Of a DNA stretch of 47,906 nt, positions 26,664-35,804 are shown in pieces. Below the pieces are notes generated by a model. It was not told the DNA's origin. It did not search any database and saw only the letters and a program-made list of their open reading frames with translations. The stretch spans positions 1-47,906 of the forward strand of contig NZ_LWBP01000212.1 of assembly GCF_002078015.1 (NCBI RefSeq), written 5' to 3'. Position numbers and translations under genes: made by a program. How positions within the stretch are numbered: position 1 is the first letter of the stretch; every line of letters starts with the position of its first letter. Source of the DNA: Niastella populi. Lineage in GTDB: Bacteria > Bacteroidota > Bacteroidia > Chitinophagales > Chitinophagaceae.

Positions 26664-27638
26664 TTATTTGCTTCTCTTTGTTTCTACTATTTTTATGGGA
26701 ATTCCATTTTTATCGTAAGTGTATTCCGTGCAATGCTCCAGAATGTTTGGCTCACTTACATCTTTAGAACAGATACGCACCAGTTGGTTTGCATCATTAT
26801 AGAAATACTCGTTCAGCGGAGCGCCTGTCATATAAGGCAGGGTAGCCGTATGTGGTTTTGAGCTGCTGTAATAAGACCACATCGGGAAGATGAACGGGAT
26901 CTTCTTTTGCTGGCGTGCATCTACTTCCCAGTTGTCGTTATCGAATTGCAGTACGCGACCGGGAGAGCTGATCTTTTGCAGTTTATCGCCATTATATGCG
27001 TATGTCCATGTATCGGTTTCCTGACCGGCGCCGGTAGGCACAACCTGAACAGAGGTGATCAGACCGCTACCGTTGAAGTTGTACACCAGGTCATATTCTT
27101 TCTGAACCGAAACGGCGCCACCGCCGCTTACACGGGCAAAGTACTTTTCAATTTTTACAACACTGGTTCTTTTCTTGGTGATAAAAGCCGGGTTAGGCAT
27201 AAAAGGCAAACCGGGGTGCGATGACAGGTAGAAATTGATACCCGCATAATAATTGCTGGTACTTAAATCGAAAAAGTCATCGGGGCCCGCTGGTACTGAC
27301 TTATAATTAACCGGAGACGTTGAAGACACTTTCGTGTAAACTTTCTTTGTGCCGCTGGTTGCGTCGGTAATGGTTTTACCATCGCCCGACAGGCTTAATG
27401 TCATTTTAGATGCATCCGGTTCAAAATGCACCAGTTCCTCACCGCTGATGGTGAAGGGCAGAAATTTAGCTTTACTTGGAAAATAAACAAATACTGCCGG
27501 GTTACTCTGTCCACTTTGGCTTACTAACAGGCTGTCTTTTTGGTCCTGGGTTTTCCATACTCCTTCAACTTGTTTTTGACCGAAGCTGACTGCGGAGATG
27601 ATGAGCAGAAGTGTGGTTAGGGAACACTTACTTATCAT
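26664..27638 (-). CDS. Secreted protein of unknown function with YD-like strands
   Basis: 324 residues with a signal peptide (MISKCSLTTLLLIISAVSFGQ). The N-terminal part (about 22-105) resembles small lipocalin-like 'cost of product' domains (VEGVWKTQDQKDSLL, SGEELVHFEP). The C-terminal part has short strand repeats (YDLVYNFNGSGLIT, WTYAYNGDKLQKI, NEYFYNDANQLVRI, EYTYDKNGIPIKI) of the kind seen in DUF4595 or YD-type proteins. I do not recognise a named family for the whole protein. It is monocistronic, with a clear terminator and a 650-bp empty upstream region. Confidence 0.8.
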   Translation of the reverse strand: MISKCSLTTLLLIISAVSFGQKQVEGVWKTQDQKDSLLVSQSGQSNPAVFVYFPSKAKFLPFTISGEELVHFEPDASKMTLSLSGDGKTITDATSGTKKVYTKVSSTSPVNYKSVPAGPDDFFDLSTSNYYAGINFYLSSHPGLPFMPNPAFITKKRTSVVKIEKYFARVSGGGAVSVQKEYDLVYNFNGSGLITSVQVVPTGAGQETDTWTYAYNGDKLQKISSPGRVLQFDNDNWEVDARQQKKIPFIFPMWSYYSSSKPHTATLPYMTGAPLNEYFYNDANQLVRICSKDVSEPNILEHCTEYTYDKNGIPIKIVETKRSK

Positions 27639-28287
27639 AGAACGGTTTTTAAAATTAATTGATAAAAATAATTGAAACTACCATATTGTTTTAAAGTTCA
27701 CATTCAGTTGTCGGGTCGCCGGTTCTTGGCCAGGCGGAGGCATTCTTTTCAGATACCCCGGGTGTTGCGCTTATCATGGACCGTTTTTCACTTTCAAAGG
27801 TTGTACAGTTTTGTTTTTTGACTATAGAATTTTTATTTTTTACACACTATTACCACACACATTTCCTGCTTCGCCCATTCTATGCGCGACCAATACCTAT
27901 TGAAATATAAATTCTGGATTTGCTGAAAAACTGAGAGCGTATTTGCCTTGATGCAGTAAAACCGCTAAACAGGGCAAGGTTGTTATACACATGAAAGAAA
28001 GTAGAATTATATTCATCATAGGGTATTAGTATACTGCGGCAAATTAGTAAATTAACTAATTTAAAAAATAGGTTATTGGGTTTTTATTATTAAAAAGATG
28101 CTGTTATTATTAATAGATTACATACAAAGCCTACCGAAAAGTACTTATTCCGGTATAAAGATATAACGCAGAATTTAAAACGGCAGTATACGCGATTTGA
28201 AATATGTTACAACAATTTACAGTATATAACCGCTTATGCAATTCGTTTTGAATGGGTAAGCAGCCACCCCTCCGGTACATCGGGAAT
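27639..28287. other. AT-rich spacer without a recognised gene
   Basis: About 650 bp upstream of the secreted protein. No frame longer than about 40 codons looks coding, no 7/8-nt array is present, and I saw no tRNA or terminator. Presumably it holds the promoter of the 26664-27638 gene. Confidence 0.6.
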
Positions 28288-28806
28288 TTACCACTCCTCT
28301 TTGTTCTGTTTTCCTTCCCTGATCATACGGCCATAGTCCCATTTTTTTGCCAGTGCGGTCATGGTTTTGACAAGCCGGTTTGTGCGGGTGGCCTCGGTTT
28401 TAGCGCCATCGATCCATTTGCTGAAGTAGGAGCGGTGGCTGTTGGAAAGTGAATTGAAATATGCTTCGGCCTCCGGATCGTCTTTCAAACACGCCAGTAA
28501 TTCTGCGTTAACCGGTATGGTGGCTTTATCTTCCTGTAATTGTACTTTTACCATAGCGCCTTTACGCTTTCCGATGCCTTTCCGCATTTCGGCATTTACG
28601 GCCAGAATGAAATTACCGCCGCCCATGGGCATTACCGCCACCGATTTTATGGCAAAATTGTCAATTTTACCTTTTACGCGGAACGATTTCCTGTTATCTG
28701 GCTTTATTTTCTGTGCAACATCTGCCGGAATTTCAATATACGTCCAGCCGGTTTTTTCACCCTGTTGGGCAAATTGCAGTAATGTGGTGGTAAATGTTAC
28801 GGGCAT
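28288..28806 (-). CDS. DUF1905 / YdeI (bacteriocin-protection) family protein
   Basis: 172 residues. The N-terminal DUF1905 beta domain (about 1-100) contains GWTYIEIPADVA, VKGKIDNFAIKSVAVMPMGGGNFILAV and KGAMVKVQL. The C-terminal YdeI/OmpD-associated part (about 110-165) contains DDPEAEAYFNSLSNSHRSYFSKWIDGAKTEATRTNRL. These families are widespread in soil bacteria and have an unclear biochemical role. It is cytoplasmic. It appears monocistronic. ATG at 28806. Confidence 0.9.
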   Translation of the reverse strand: MPVTFTTTLLQFAQQGEKTGWTYIEIPADVAQKIKPDNRKSFRVKGKIDNFAIKSVAVMPMGGGNFILAVNAEMRKGIGKRKGAMVKVQLQEDKATIPVNAELLACLKDDPEAEAYFNSLSNSHRSYFSKWIDGAKTEATRTNRLVKTMTALAKKWDYGRMIREGKQNKEEW

Positions 28807-28851
28807 AACGATGCTAATATATAAAGTATTTGCCTATTACATCTGGTTGCC

Positions 28852-29006
28852 AGGCTAAAGGCGATGGCCTTAAGGAAATACAGTTTCATTTTATGCTTAC
28901 GGCTCCTGCTTCATCGTAATAATCTGTATAGTCATATTTGTATTCGCTTTCGCCTTTAGGCTGTATTCCAAAAGAAAGGCGATGCTAAAATTAATTAGCA
29001 CCGCCT
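28852..29006. repeat. Inverted element with GAAATACAG / CTGTATTCC borders
   Basis: GGAAATACAG at 28874-28883 and CTGTATTCC at 28961-28969 form inverted borders around a 96-bp span. Outside them are short GGCGATG words on both sides. A near-perfect 12-bp hairpin (28977-29006, one mismatch) lies at the right end and may terminate the lyase gene. Confidence 0.6.
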
Positions 29007-29142
29007 GATCTTCTCTCTCTATTGTTAATTGGAAAACACGTGACTGCAGGAAAAAAAATTATCCTGAATTGCTAGGTCTGGGCTGTGATGCATATTGATC
29101 TCCGGCCTGGCAATCGAATGCCGCCCCCAAGCACTCTTTAAA

Positions 29143-29326
29143 ATGCAGCTATTGGTTTTGAGGCCAACCCACAAACCACAACCCACAAACGACAAACCAC
29201 AACCCAACAAACATCCGGCTATTAGTTTTGAGCCAACCAACAAACGACAACCCACAAACGACAAACATCCGGCTATTAGTTTTGAGCCTAACCATAAACA
29301 ATAAACCATAAACCATAAACACCAAA
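29143..29326. repeat. 7-nt array (ACAAACC type) interrupted by a repeated 23-bp block
   Basis: Runs of 7-mers such as ACCCACA, AACCACA and AACGACA extend to within one base of the lyase stop codon. They are interrupted three times by a block related to CTATTAGTTTTGAG (29149, 29219, 29273), the last two copies being 54 bp apart. Same word family as 7.0 kb and 15.4 kb, but only this orientation is present. Confidence 0.8.
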
Positions 29327-31912
29327 CTATCCCTTTCTCTTAAGAATTTTTATCGATTCTGACTTATTCGCATATTCGAGCTGTATAGTATAGGTTCCCT
29401 GCAGCAGTCGCCGGCCGATCTGTGTTTTGTTTTGTCCGTTCCCTTTTTCAACCAGCCGGCCCAGCTGATCATATACCGAATACCTGAAATTCCCGGGCGC
29501 GGTAATGGTGAACACGTTCGCGCTGGGGTTGGGCGCTACGACTATTGCATTGGCGCGGGCTGTGATGTTTGTTACAGCGGTTATTGCAGCAGTGCAGTTC
29601 ACCGGTGTTACGCCGGCTGAACCGGTTATATTGATGTTATCGATATTGGCCAGTCCGCCGCTGCCCGTTGCCTGTAACCTGATGTTGGTTGTGCCGGCAT
29701 TCAGGTTAATCACGGTCGATGCGGTTGTCCAGGTGGTCCAGTCGGTGGTTGCCGGAAAAGAGATCGACGATACGGCGGTTCCACCATTGATAAGCAGGCT
29801 GCCGGGTCTGTCGGTTCCGCTCCCGTTCGCATACCGCCAGCTGATGGTATAACTGCCTGCCGCCGGTACGGTCACCCGCCAGTTGACGCTACTGCCCACA
29901 GCATTGGCACTGTTGGCAAAACCGGCGCCGGTGAAGCCGGCATTGTTGTTATCGATGGTTCCGTCGACACTGCAAAAGCCGGTACTGTTTTCCTGGATGG
30001 TTACGGTGGTGCCGCTACCGGTGCCCGGGAAATAAATGTTGGGCACAGGCGGGGCCGCCATATCGCCGCCTAAGTAAAACCCGGGATGCGGCGGCTGGTT
30101 ATATGCCGCGTTCTGCCAGGCGACAGCCACCCGGTATTGCGGATCGTGCATGAGGGTGTAAATGCGGTTGGTGGCGGTAATGGTGGTGGTGAATACGCGT
30201 AATGCGCTATTGTCGCTTGTTCTCAGAATAACTTCTTCGCGCCAGTCGCCGAGGATATCGGCCGATAAATTAGGCGTGGCCTTTGTGCCGTTGTTGCTGG
30301 CGCAGCCCGTAGCGGTGAGCAGGGTAGAGGCGGTGCTGCTGCTGTAATTCCATTTGCTGATGGTGATATTGTCGAGCAGTTCGCGCTGCAGATCGGCATC
30401 CCACCAGACTGCGAAATTCATCGATGGTTTTGATGTGGAGATGCTGGCGCCGGTACAGGTATACAGGTTACCGCGCGAGGCCCACATTTCATACCCTTTA
30501 TAACGTGGATCAATATCGGCGGCGAGCCCGCGGCCCACATCGGCCGACGCTTCGGCAACGGTGAAGATGCGCGCACCGGTGGCGGCGTCTGTCAGCGCTG
30601 CGCCCACACCGCCATTACTGCCGGGCGATTCATAAGGCATCCATATTTCCTTACCGGGCCGGTCGGGGTTCATATCGCTCATATGCAGGGCGTCGCCATG
30701 GCCCATACCATTGGCCCAGTACCCCGCGCCATTATCATTGATGGCGCTGGAGCCATTGAAGATTTCATCACGGCCATCGCCATCTGCATCGCCAACGGTC
30801 ATCTGGTGATTGCCCTGGCCGGCATAGGAACCGTTGTTATTGCTGTCGAACGTCCAGCGATGGGTAAGCGAACCATTGCGCCAGTCCCAGGCCACGCGCA
30901 CCAGCCGGGTATAATAACCACGGCCAAACACCATGCTGGGTCTTTGTCCGTCAACATAGGCAACGGCGGCAATAAACCGGTCTACCCGGTTGCCGTAATT
31001 ATCGCCCCAGCCCGATACCGTTCCTCTTGCGGGCAGGTAATTGGTGGTAGCCATGGCGGCGCCTGTTTGCCCGTTAAAAACAGTGAGGTATTCGGGACCG
31101 GTCAGTATATAACCGCCCGTGTTGCGATGATCGGCGCTGGCGCTGCCGATGACGGTTCCGGCCCCGTCAACAGTACCATCAGCGGTTTTACAGGCCAGCT
31201 CCGCTTTGCCGTCGCCATCGAAATCATACACCAGGAACTGGGTATAGTGCGCTCCGGCGCGGATATTTCTGCCGAGGTTGATCCGCCAAAGGCGCGTGCC
31301 GTTTGTCTGGTACGCATCGATATATACGTTGCCCGTATAACCGCTTTGCGAATTGTCTTTGGCATTGGATGGCTCCCATTTTACAATGAATTCATAATCG
31401 CCGTCGCCGTCGAGATCGCCTACGCTGCAATCATTGGCGCTGTACGTGTAGGCTACCCCGTCGGGTGTGGCGCCGCCGGCGGGAATTTGGAGCGGAATGT
31501 TCACATAGTTTTGCGACCATACGCCGGCCGGTTCCGAAGCGGCCTGCTCAACACCGTTTATTACCGGGCGAACCGAATAGGCGCTGTTGGTGGTAATGTT
31601 GTCGACATAATTGGTTGAACTGGTAATGGGCGTAGCGTTCAGCAGGGTCGAATTGCGGTAAACATTGAATCCTATACCGGCAGGATCGTTCCCAAAGAGG
31701 CGCCAGCCGATATACACCTGGCTGCTGCCGGTGCGTACGGCTACCACGCCGCGGTTCAGGCGTTCCATTTGTTTTTGCGCGGTTAACCGGGCCGGCGTAA
31801 GGAATAACAATACAACCAGGAAGAATAAACTACAGTTGATCGTAGTGAGGAATTTCCTGCGAAAAAGGCAGGGCATGGCCCTTACCGCACGTTGTGTAAA
31901 TGCGAGATTCAT
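29327..31912 (-). CDS. Secreted rhamnogalacturonan lyase, PL11, with CBM35-like and T9SS sorting domains
   Basis: 861 residues. A signal segment around 21-46 ends LTAQ. The PL11 beta-propeller lyase (about 48-640) carries family-like stretches QMERLNRGVVAV, IGWRLFGNDP, DLDGDGDYEFIVKWEPSN and YDFDGDGKAELACKTADGT; several DxDGDG loops should bind calcium. A CBM35-like domain (about 650-780) contains GFANSANAVGSSVNWRV and WRYANGSGTDRPGSLLINGG. The last 75 residues are a type A T9SS sorting domain (APNPSANVFTI, YDQLGRLV, GTYTIQLEY). It depolymerises the pectin rhamnogalacturonan I backbone at the cell surface or outside. No PUL partners are next to it. Confidence 0.93.
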   Translation of the reverse strand: MNLAFTQRAVRAMPCLFRRKFLTTINCSLFFLVVLLFLTPARLTAQKQMERLNRGVVAVRTGSSQVYIGWRLFGNDPAGIGFNVYRNSTLLNATPITSSTNYVDNITTNSAYSVRPVINGVEQAASEPAGVWSQNYVNIPLQIPAGGATPDGVAYTYSANDCSVGDLDGDGDYEFIVKWEPSNAKDNSQSGYTGNVYIDAYQTNGTRLWRINLGRNIRAGAHYTQFLVYDFDGDGKAELACKTADGTVDGAGTVIGSASADHRNTGGYILTGPEYLTVFNGQTGAAMATTNYLPARGTVSGWGDNYGNRVDRFIAAVAYVDGQRPSMVFGRGYYTRLVRVAWDWRNGSLTHRWTFDSNNNGSYAGQGNHQMTVGDADGDGRDEIFNGSSAINDNGAGYWANGMGHGDALHMSDMNPDRPGKEIWMPYESPGSNGGVGAALTDAATGARIFTVAEASADVGRGLAADIDPRYKGYEMWASRGNLYTCTGASISTSKPSMNFAVWWDADLQRELLDNITISKWNYSSSTASTLLTATGCASNNGTKATPNLSADILGDWREEVILRTSDNSALRVFTTTITATNRIYTLMHDPQYRVAVAWQNAAYNQPPHPGFYLGGDMAAPPVPNIYFPGTGSGTTVTIQENSTGFCSVDGTIDNNNAGFTGAGFANSANAVGSSVNWRVTVPAAGSYTISWRYANGSGTDRPGSLLINGGTAVSSISFPATTDWTTWTTASTVINLNAGTTNIRLQATGSGGLANIDNINITGSAGVTPVNCTAAITAVTNITARANAIVVAPNPSANVFTITAPGNFRYSVYDQLGRLVEKGNGQNKTQIGRRLLQGTYTIQLEYANKSESIKILKRKG

Positions 31913-32117
31913 ATGGCTGAGTTTTAGTTGAAAATCACCGGGGGATGATCCTTTTTCAACTGGTTGGGTTGCGGCAATCGTTGGAAATACGGATACTGTA
32001 GGAAGTTAGTGCCATAGCGGGGTAAAACCGTCCTGAACTTACAGGTTCTTTTAGTTTTTCAGTTCTCAGTTCTGGGCTTTACGGCTTACCGCTTTTCCCC
32101 GAACCTGCTACAATCTT

Positions 32118-32125
32118 TATATTTG
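32118..32125 (+). promoter_or_regulatory. Likely -7 box (TATATTTG) for the phosphodiesterase gene
   Basis: Matches TAnnTTTG and lies 64 bp before the ATG at 32189. No consensus TTTG was found at the -33 position. Confidence 0.45.
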
Positions 32126-32188
32126 TCTTAAGCGTTTTGCGTTCGGCGTGGAGCGTTCCGCATTTATTTACATTTACAACAAAAACAC

Positions 32189-33445
32189 ATGAGACCATAC
32201 TTTGCGCTTTTGACCCTTATAATGCCCCTGTTGCTGACCGCCCAGGTAGATATTACCCAGCATATTGTGCCCGGCCGCAGCAACAGTTCGCAGCAACAGA
32301 AAAAGCCTTATGTGATCCTGATCTCGGCCGATGGTTTTCGGCACGATCTGGCCGATAAATACGACGCTAAAAATCTGCAGCAGCTGCGCAGTAACGGAGT
32401 AGCCGCAAAGTCAATGATCCCTTCTTATCCCTCGCTTACTTTTCCCAATCACTATACCCTGGTAACGGGGTTGTATCCTGCGCATCACGGGTTGGTCGAC
32501 AATACCTTTTACGATAAAAAAAGAGATGAGATATACCGGCTCGGCAACCGCAAAGTAGTGGAGGACAGCAGTTGGTACGGCGGCACGCCATTGTGGGTAC
32601 TGGCAGAACAACAGCAAATGGTGACCGCCAGTTTTTACTGGGTAGGGTCAGAAACGGCGGTAAAAGGCGTTCGCCCCACTTACTATTACCGGTATAATGA
32701 TTCTATCGATATCGATACCCGTATTCAAACCGTGAAGAACTGGTTAACGCTGCCGGAAGACAAACGGCCCCATCTCATCACTTTTTATTTGCCCGAAGTA
32801 GATCATGAAGCGCATATGTATGGGGTCGATTCAAAACAAACCGAAGAAGCGGTACATTTTATTGATAATACCATTGGTAAAATGGTACGCATGACCGATT
32901 CACTGCAACTGCCGGTGAATTATATTTTTCTGTCAGACCATGGTATGACGGCGGTTGATACGGTAAACCTGATCGCTAAACCTTCGGCCATAGATACCAC
33001 GAAATTCAAAGTGCCCGATGGCGATGTGCTGGTGCATATGTACGCGTATAATGCAGGTGATGTACAACCCGCATATGAAGCGCTTAAAAAAGTAGCGGTT
33101 GATTATGATGTGTACCTGGCAACCAATGTGCCTGCACGCTGGCATTATGGTGCTGCCGATGACCGTTATCAACGCATAGGCGATATCATTCTGGTGACGC
33201 GGGCGCCAAAATCTTTCCAGTTCCGGCGCCACAGAAACCAGCTGGCCGGTAAACATGGTTATGACAATGCCCTGCCCGATATGCATGCCACGTTTTATGC
33301 CTGGGGGCCTTCCTTTAAAAAACAACTGCAAATACCATCGTTCGAAAACGTGCACGTGTACCCGTTGATCGCGAAGATCCTCGGGCTGAAGATCAACGAG
33401 AAGATCGATGGCAGGTTGAAAGTGTTGAAGCCGGCTTTGAAATAG
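32189..33445 (+). CDS. Secreted ectonucleotide pyrophosphatase/phosphodiesterase (NPP) family protein
   Basis: 418 residues with a short signal peptide (MRPYFALLTLIMPLLLTAQ). It belongs to the alkaline-phosphatase superfamily, NPP type: first metal ligand D48 in LISADGFR, nucleophile T84 in YPSLTFPNHYTLVTGLYP, D205 and H209 in VDHEAH, D250-H251 in SDHGM, and the last His in GKHGYDN. NPPs cleave phosphodiester or pyrophosphate bonds of nucleotides or lipids. The short active-site insert suggests a bacterial NPP, with substrate undecided. It is exported, probably periplasmic, and the gene stands alone. Confidence 0.93.
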   Translation: MRPYFALLTLIMPLLLTAQVDITQHIVPGRSNSSQQQKKPYVILISADGFRHDLADKYDAKNLQQLRSNGVAAKSMIPSYPSLTFPNHYTLVTGLYPAHHGLVDNTFYDKKRDEIYRLGNRKVVEDSSWYGGTPLWVLAEQQQMVTASFYWVGSETAVKGVRPTYYYRYNDSIDIDTRIQTVKNWLTLPEDKRPHLITFYLPEVDHEAHMYGVDSKQTEEAVHFIDNTIGKMVRMTDSLQLPVNYIFLSDHGMTAVDTVNLIAKPSAIDTTKFKVPDGDVLVHMYAYNAGDVQPAYEALKKVAVDYDVYLATNVPARWHYGAADDRYQRIGDIILVTRAPKSFQFRRHRNQLAGKHGYDNALPDMHATFYAWGPSFKKQLQIPSFENVHVYPLIAKILGLKINEKIDGRLKVLKPALK

Positions 33446-33451
33446 GGGAAG

Positions 33452-33485
33452 TGGACAGTTGATAACGTTGAAAAGTTGATAAAGT
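33452..33485. repeat. Short array of GTTGATAAn units, single arm
   Basis: GTTGATAAC, GTTGAAAA, GTTGATAAA, GTTGATAAA, starting about 15 bp after the phosphodiesterase stop. The period is 8-9 nt and less regular than elsewhere. No inverted partner was found. Confidence 0.55.
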
Positions 33486-33740
33486 TGATAAAGGGGCAAA
33501 CTTTTTGCACGCCGGGTTGAAAGTTGACAGGGTTGGTCTCCCGTTAGCTATCGGGTGGCTCACCCTTGTTGGGTTTTTAGTTAGTGGTGCAAGGTCTGAT
33601 TTTTGATTTTAGGATTGAGGTTGAAGTATTTTGAGGTTCGACAATAAGCATGCTCCTGAAAATTTATAAGCCATCTTACTTCTTATTTCCTACCTCTTAC
33701 TTCACATTCTTAATACCTTCAGTTACTCAATTAAACCACA

Positions 33741-35012
33741 ATGCAACACTCCATAATGATCATCGGCGCCGGCGCAACCGGCCTTTTTGCTGCACGCAAA
33801 CTGAGCGCCGCCGGGCATGCGGTTACCGTGCTGGAAGCGGGCAACCGGGTGGGGGGAAGAATTCATACCATTCAACCGGCTGGTTTTCTACAGCCCATTG
33901 AAGAAGGTGCAGAGTTTATACATGGTAAACTTTCCCTTACAATGCAGTTGTTGAAAGAGGTGGGGGTAGCATATCAGCCGGTAGCGGGAAAAATGATCCA
34001 GGTGAAGAACGGCCGCTGGTCGGAACAGGAAGAATTTGTAGAAGGATGGGATGAACTGATCCATCGCATGGCCGGCCTCAAAACCGATATGACGCTGAGC
34101 GATTTTCTGCAACAATATTTTGGCGACGAAAGATATACTGATCTGCGAAAGTCGGCCTGCCGTTTTGCCGAAGGGTTCGATGTGGCCGATCCCAAAGAAG
34201 CGAGCGTAATGGGACTGCATGAGGAATGGATGAAGGAGCAGGAAGAACAATACCGCATTCCCGGCGGCTACACACAGCTTATACAATACCTGCAACAGGC
34301 AGGTATTGCCCATGGTTGTATTATACATACAAGCTGCGTGGTAAAAACCGTGCGCTGGGAAACCGGTAAAGTGCAGGCGGTAACCGCAGACGGAAGAACA
34401 TTCACCGCGCAAAAAGCGATCATTACGGTTCCCCTGGGGGTATTACAGGCGCCATCGCCACATGCAGCGGCGATTGCATTTGAACCGGCCATCGATGCAG
34501 TAAACAAGGCGGTGCGGCAGATAGGGTATGGGGCGGTGGTGAAAGTGTATTTGCAGTTTTCAGCGCCTTTCTGGTTCGAATACCGGAAGGATATTGGCTT
34601 TCTGTTGAGTGAAGAAACCATTCCCACCTGGTGGACCCAGTTGCCCGATTCCACGCCGGTGTTAACCGGATGGCTGGGCGGCCCCCAGGCGGCGAAGTTC
34701 AAAGACGTAGCCGGGGATGCAATTTTACAGCAGGCATTGCAGTCGCTGGCGAATATTTTTTCAATGCCGGTAGAAAAATTAAAAACATTGATTACCGCAT
34801 CGCATGTGGTAAAGTGGGAGTTGAACCAATTCAGTATGGGGGCATATAGTTACAGTAAGTTGTTTACTGCAGCTGCACGTAAATTATTGAATGAACCGGT
34901 TCAGGAAACCTTGTATTTTGCGGGTGAAGCATATTATGATGGTGAAGCCGGCGGTACTGTTGAAGCTGCATTGCAGTCGGGCGATTCAGTTAGTAAGTTA
35001 GCCGGTTTATAA
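33741..35012 (+). CDS. Flavin-dependent monoamine oxidase family protein
   Basis: 423 residues. The FAD-binding Rossmann motif IIGAGATGLFAARKL lies at 7-21, followed by VLEAGNRVGGRIHT and the substrate-domain Trp/Tyr region. The C-terminal signature FAGEAYYDGEAGGTVEAALQSG contacts FAD. The family oxidises amines, including polyamines and tyramine, with release of hydrogen peroxide; the exact substrate is unknown. It has no signal peptide. The final eight codons (SVSKLAGL, stop) fall in an 8-nt array, so the C-terminus may be array-derived. ATG at 33741. Confidence 0.93.
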   Translation: MQHSIMIIGAGATGLFAARKLSAAGHAVTVLEAGNRVGGRIHTIQPAGFLQPIEEGAEFIHGKLSLTMQLLKEVGVAYQPVAGKMIQVKNGRWSEQEEFVEGWDELIHRMAGLKTDMTLSDFLQQYFGDERYTDLRKSACRFAEGFDVADPKEASVMGLHEEWMKEQEEQYRIPGGYTQLIQYLQQAGIAHGCIIHTSCVVKTVRWETGKVQAVTADGRTFTAQKAIITVPLGVLQAPSPHAAAIAFEPAIDAVNKAVRQIGYGAVVKVYLQFSAPFWFEYRKDIGFLLSEETIPTWWTQLPDSTPVLTGWLGGPQAAKFKDVAGDAILQQALQSLANIFSMPVEKLKTLITASHVVKWELNQFSMGAYSYSKLFTAAARKLLNEPVQETLYFAGEAYYDGEAGGTVEAALQSGDSVSKLAGL

Positions 35013-35039
35013 GTAATTCAGTTAATGAATTTGCAATTA
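34984..35039. repeat. 8-nt array crossing the amine oxidase stop codon
   Basis: Seven 8-mers in register: ATTCAGTT, AGTAAGTT, AGCCGGTT, TATAAGTA, ATTCAGTT, AATGAATT, TGCAATTA. The array starts before the stop codon and continues after it. The ATTCAGTT word is shared with the left arm at 41883. Confidence 0.75.
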
Positions 35040-35053
35040 CGAATGTGAAAGTT

Positions 35054-35165
35054 TGAGTTACAGGTTTCAGGGTAATAACTGCTAACTCAAAAACAAAAAA
35101 TAGCGATCCGGGAATCGGAAATCGATAGCGGGTACCCGTGCAACCTGCAACCTGTAACCTGAAAC
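35054..35165. repeat. Paired 7-nt arrays (CAGGTTA / AACCTGT family)
   Basis: The left arm is about 35054-35075 (GAGTTACAGGTTTCAGGGTAAT). The right arm 35140-35165 (GCAACCT, GCAACCT, GTAACCT, GAAAC) is its inverted counterpart. It lies just beyond the 8-nt array at the amine oxidase stop, so two word families occur in tandem in this gap. Confidence 0.8.
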
Positions 35166-35169
35166 GGCT

Positions 35170-35730
35170 CCGGTATCGTAGATTTACTACTTCAAATAAA
35201 TGATTGATCATTCCACATAGTAGACTGTATATTAATAAGCAAGCTGCTAAAAAAAATTGCGTAGCTTCTCTAACCTTAACATTACAAGTGGCACTATTTT
35301 GGATATATAGTGGTCGACTAATTGTTACCTATGAAGAAGATTGGTGAGGCAACCTTTCTGATAGTAGCGGATGTTTTGCATCTTGATTCACTTTCCATCC
35401 GTTCTTTATTGTTTTATTGTAGCAGATCTATCGTAAATGAAGAACAATCTTCTTTGAAGAAGAGCTATTGTATGAAAGAGTAGCGTCTTCTGTAGTCACG
35501 CCTTTTTTTATTCAATCCCCTTTAAATGTTCAGCCGGTAACGCTTGTATTGCTTTAACAATATTGGTGCTATTGCGCTTCAAGTCTTTTGTTTAATCCAT
35601 ACTCCTTACCTCGGGCGTAGCAGCCTGGAATAGTCGGCTTACTGGCTTGCTACGCCCATTATGTTAATTGTATTTACTACAATAACATATCGCTGTATTG
35701 GTACTACCCTTTAGCTATCAACATGCAAAA
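35170..35730. other. Spacer with no convincing gene
   Basis: AT-rich and without arrays. The only frame of note is a 50-codon plus-strand ORF, 35331-35483, starting MKKIGEATFL. It has no recognisable motif or ribosome-binding site and is not called. Confidence 0.4.
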
Positions 35731-35753
35731 CGTCCCGATGTTATGTCGGGACG
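35731..35753 (-). terminator. Hairpin terminator after the 49-aa membrane protein gene
   Basis: Stem CGTCCCGA / TCGGGACG with a 7-nt loop. On the minus strand it is followed by TTTT. It lies 52 bp past the small gene's stop, and supports that gene as real. Confidence 0.75.
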
Positions 35754-35804
35754 CTTTCTGTTTGGCTGTGCGCTGCTTCTATTAGTGTAAAAATGAATTC
35801 ATTT

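Noticed and set aside
27639-28287. Possible tRNA or small RNA in the 650-bp AT-rich gap
   Set aside because: No cloverleaf, CCA end, or hairpin plus T-run was found by eye.
30683-31618. 311-codon plus-strand frame opposite the PL11 lyase
   Set aside because: It is a GC-rich antisense shadow with low-complexity Ile/Val/Ala/Gly content; the lyase on the other strand has clear domains.
35331-35483. 50-codon plus-strand frame (MKKIGEATFL...)
   Set aside because: No ribosome-binding site, family motif, secretion or membrane signature, or terminator supports it.
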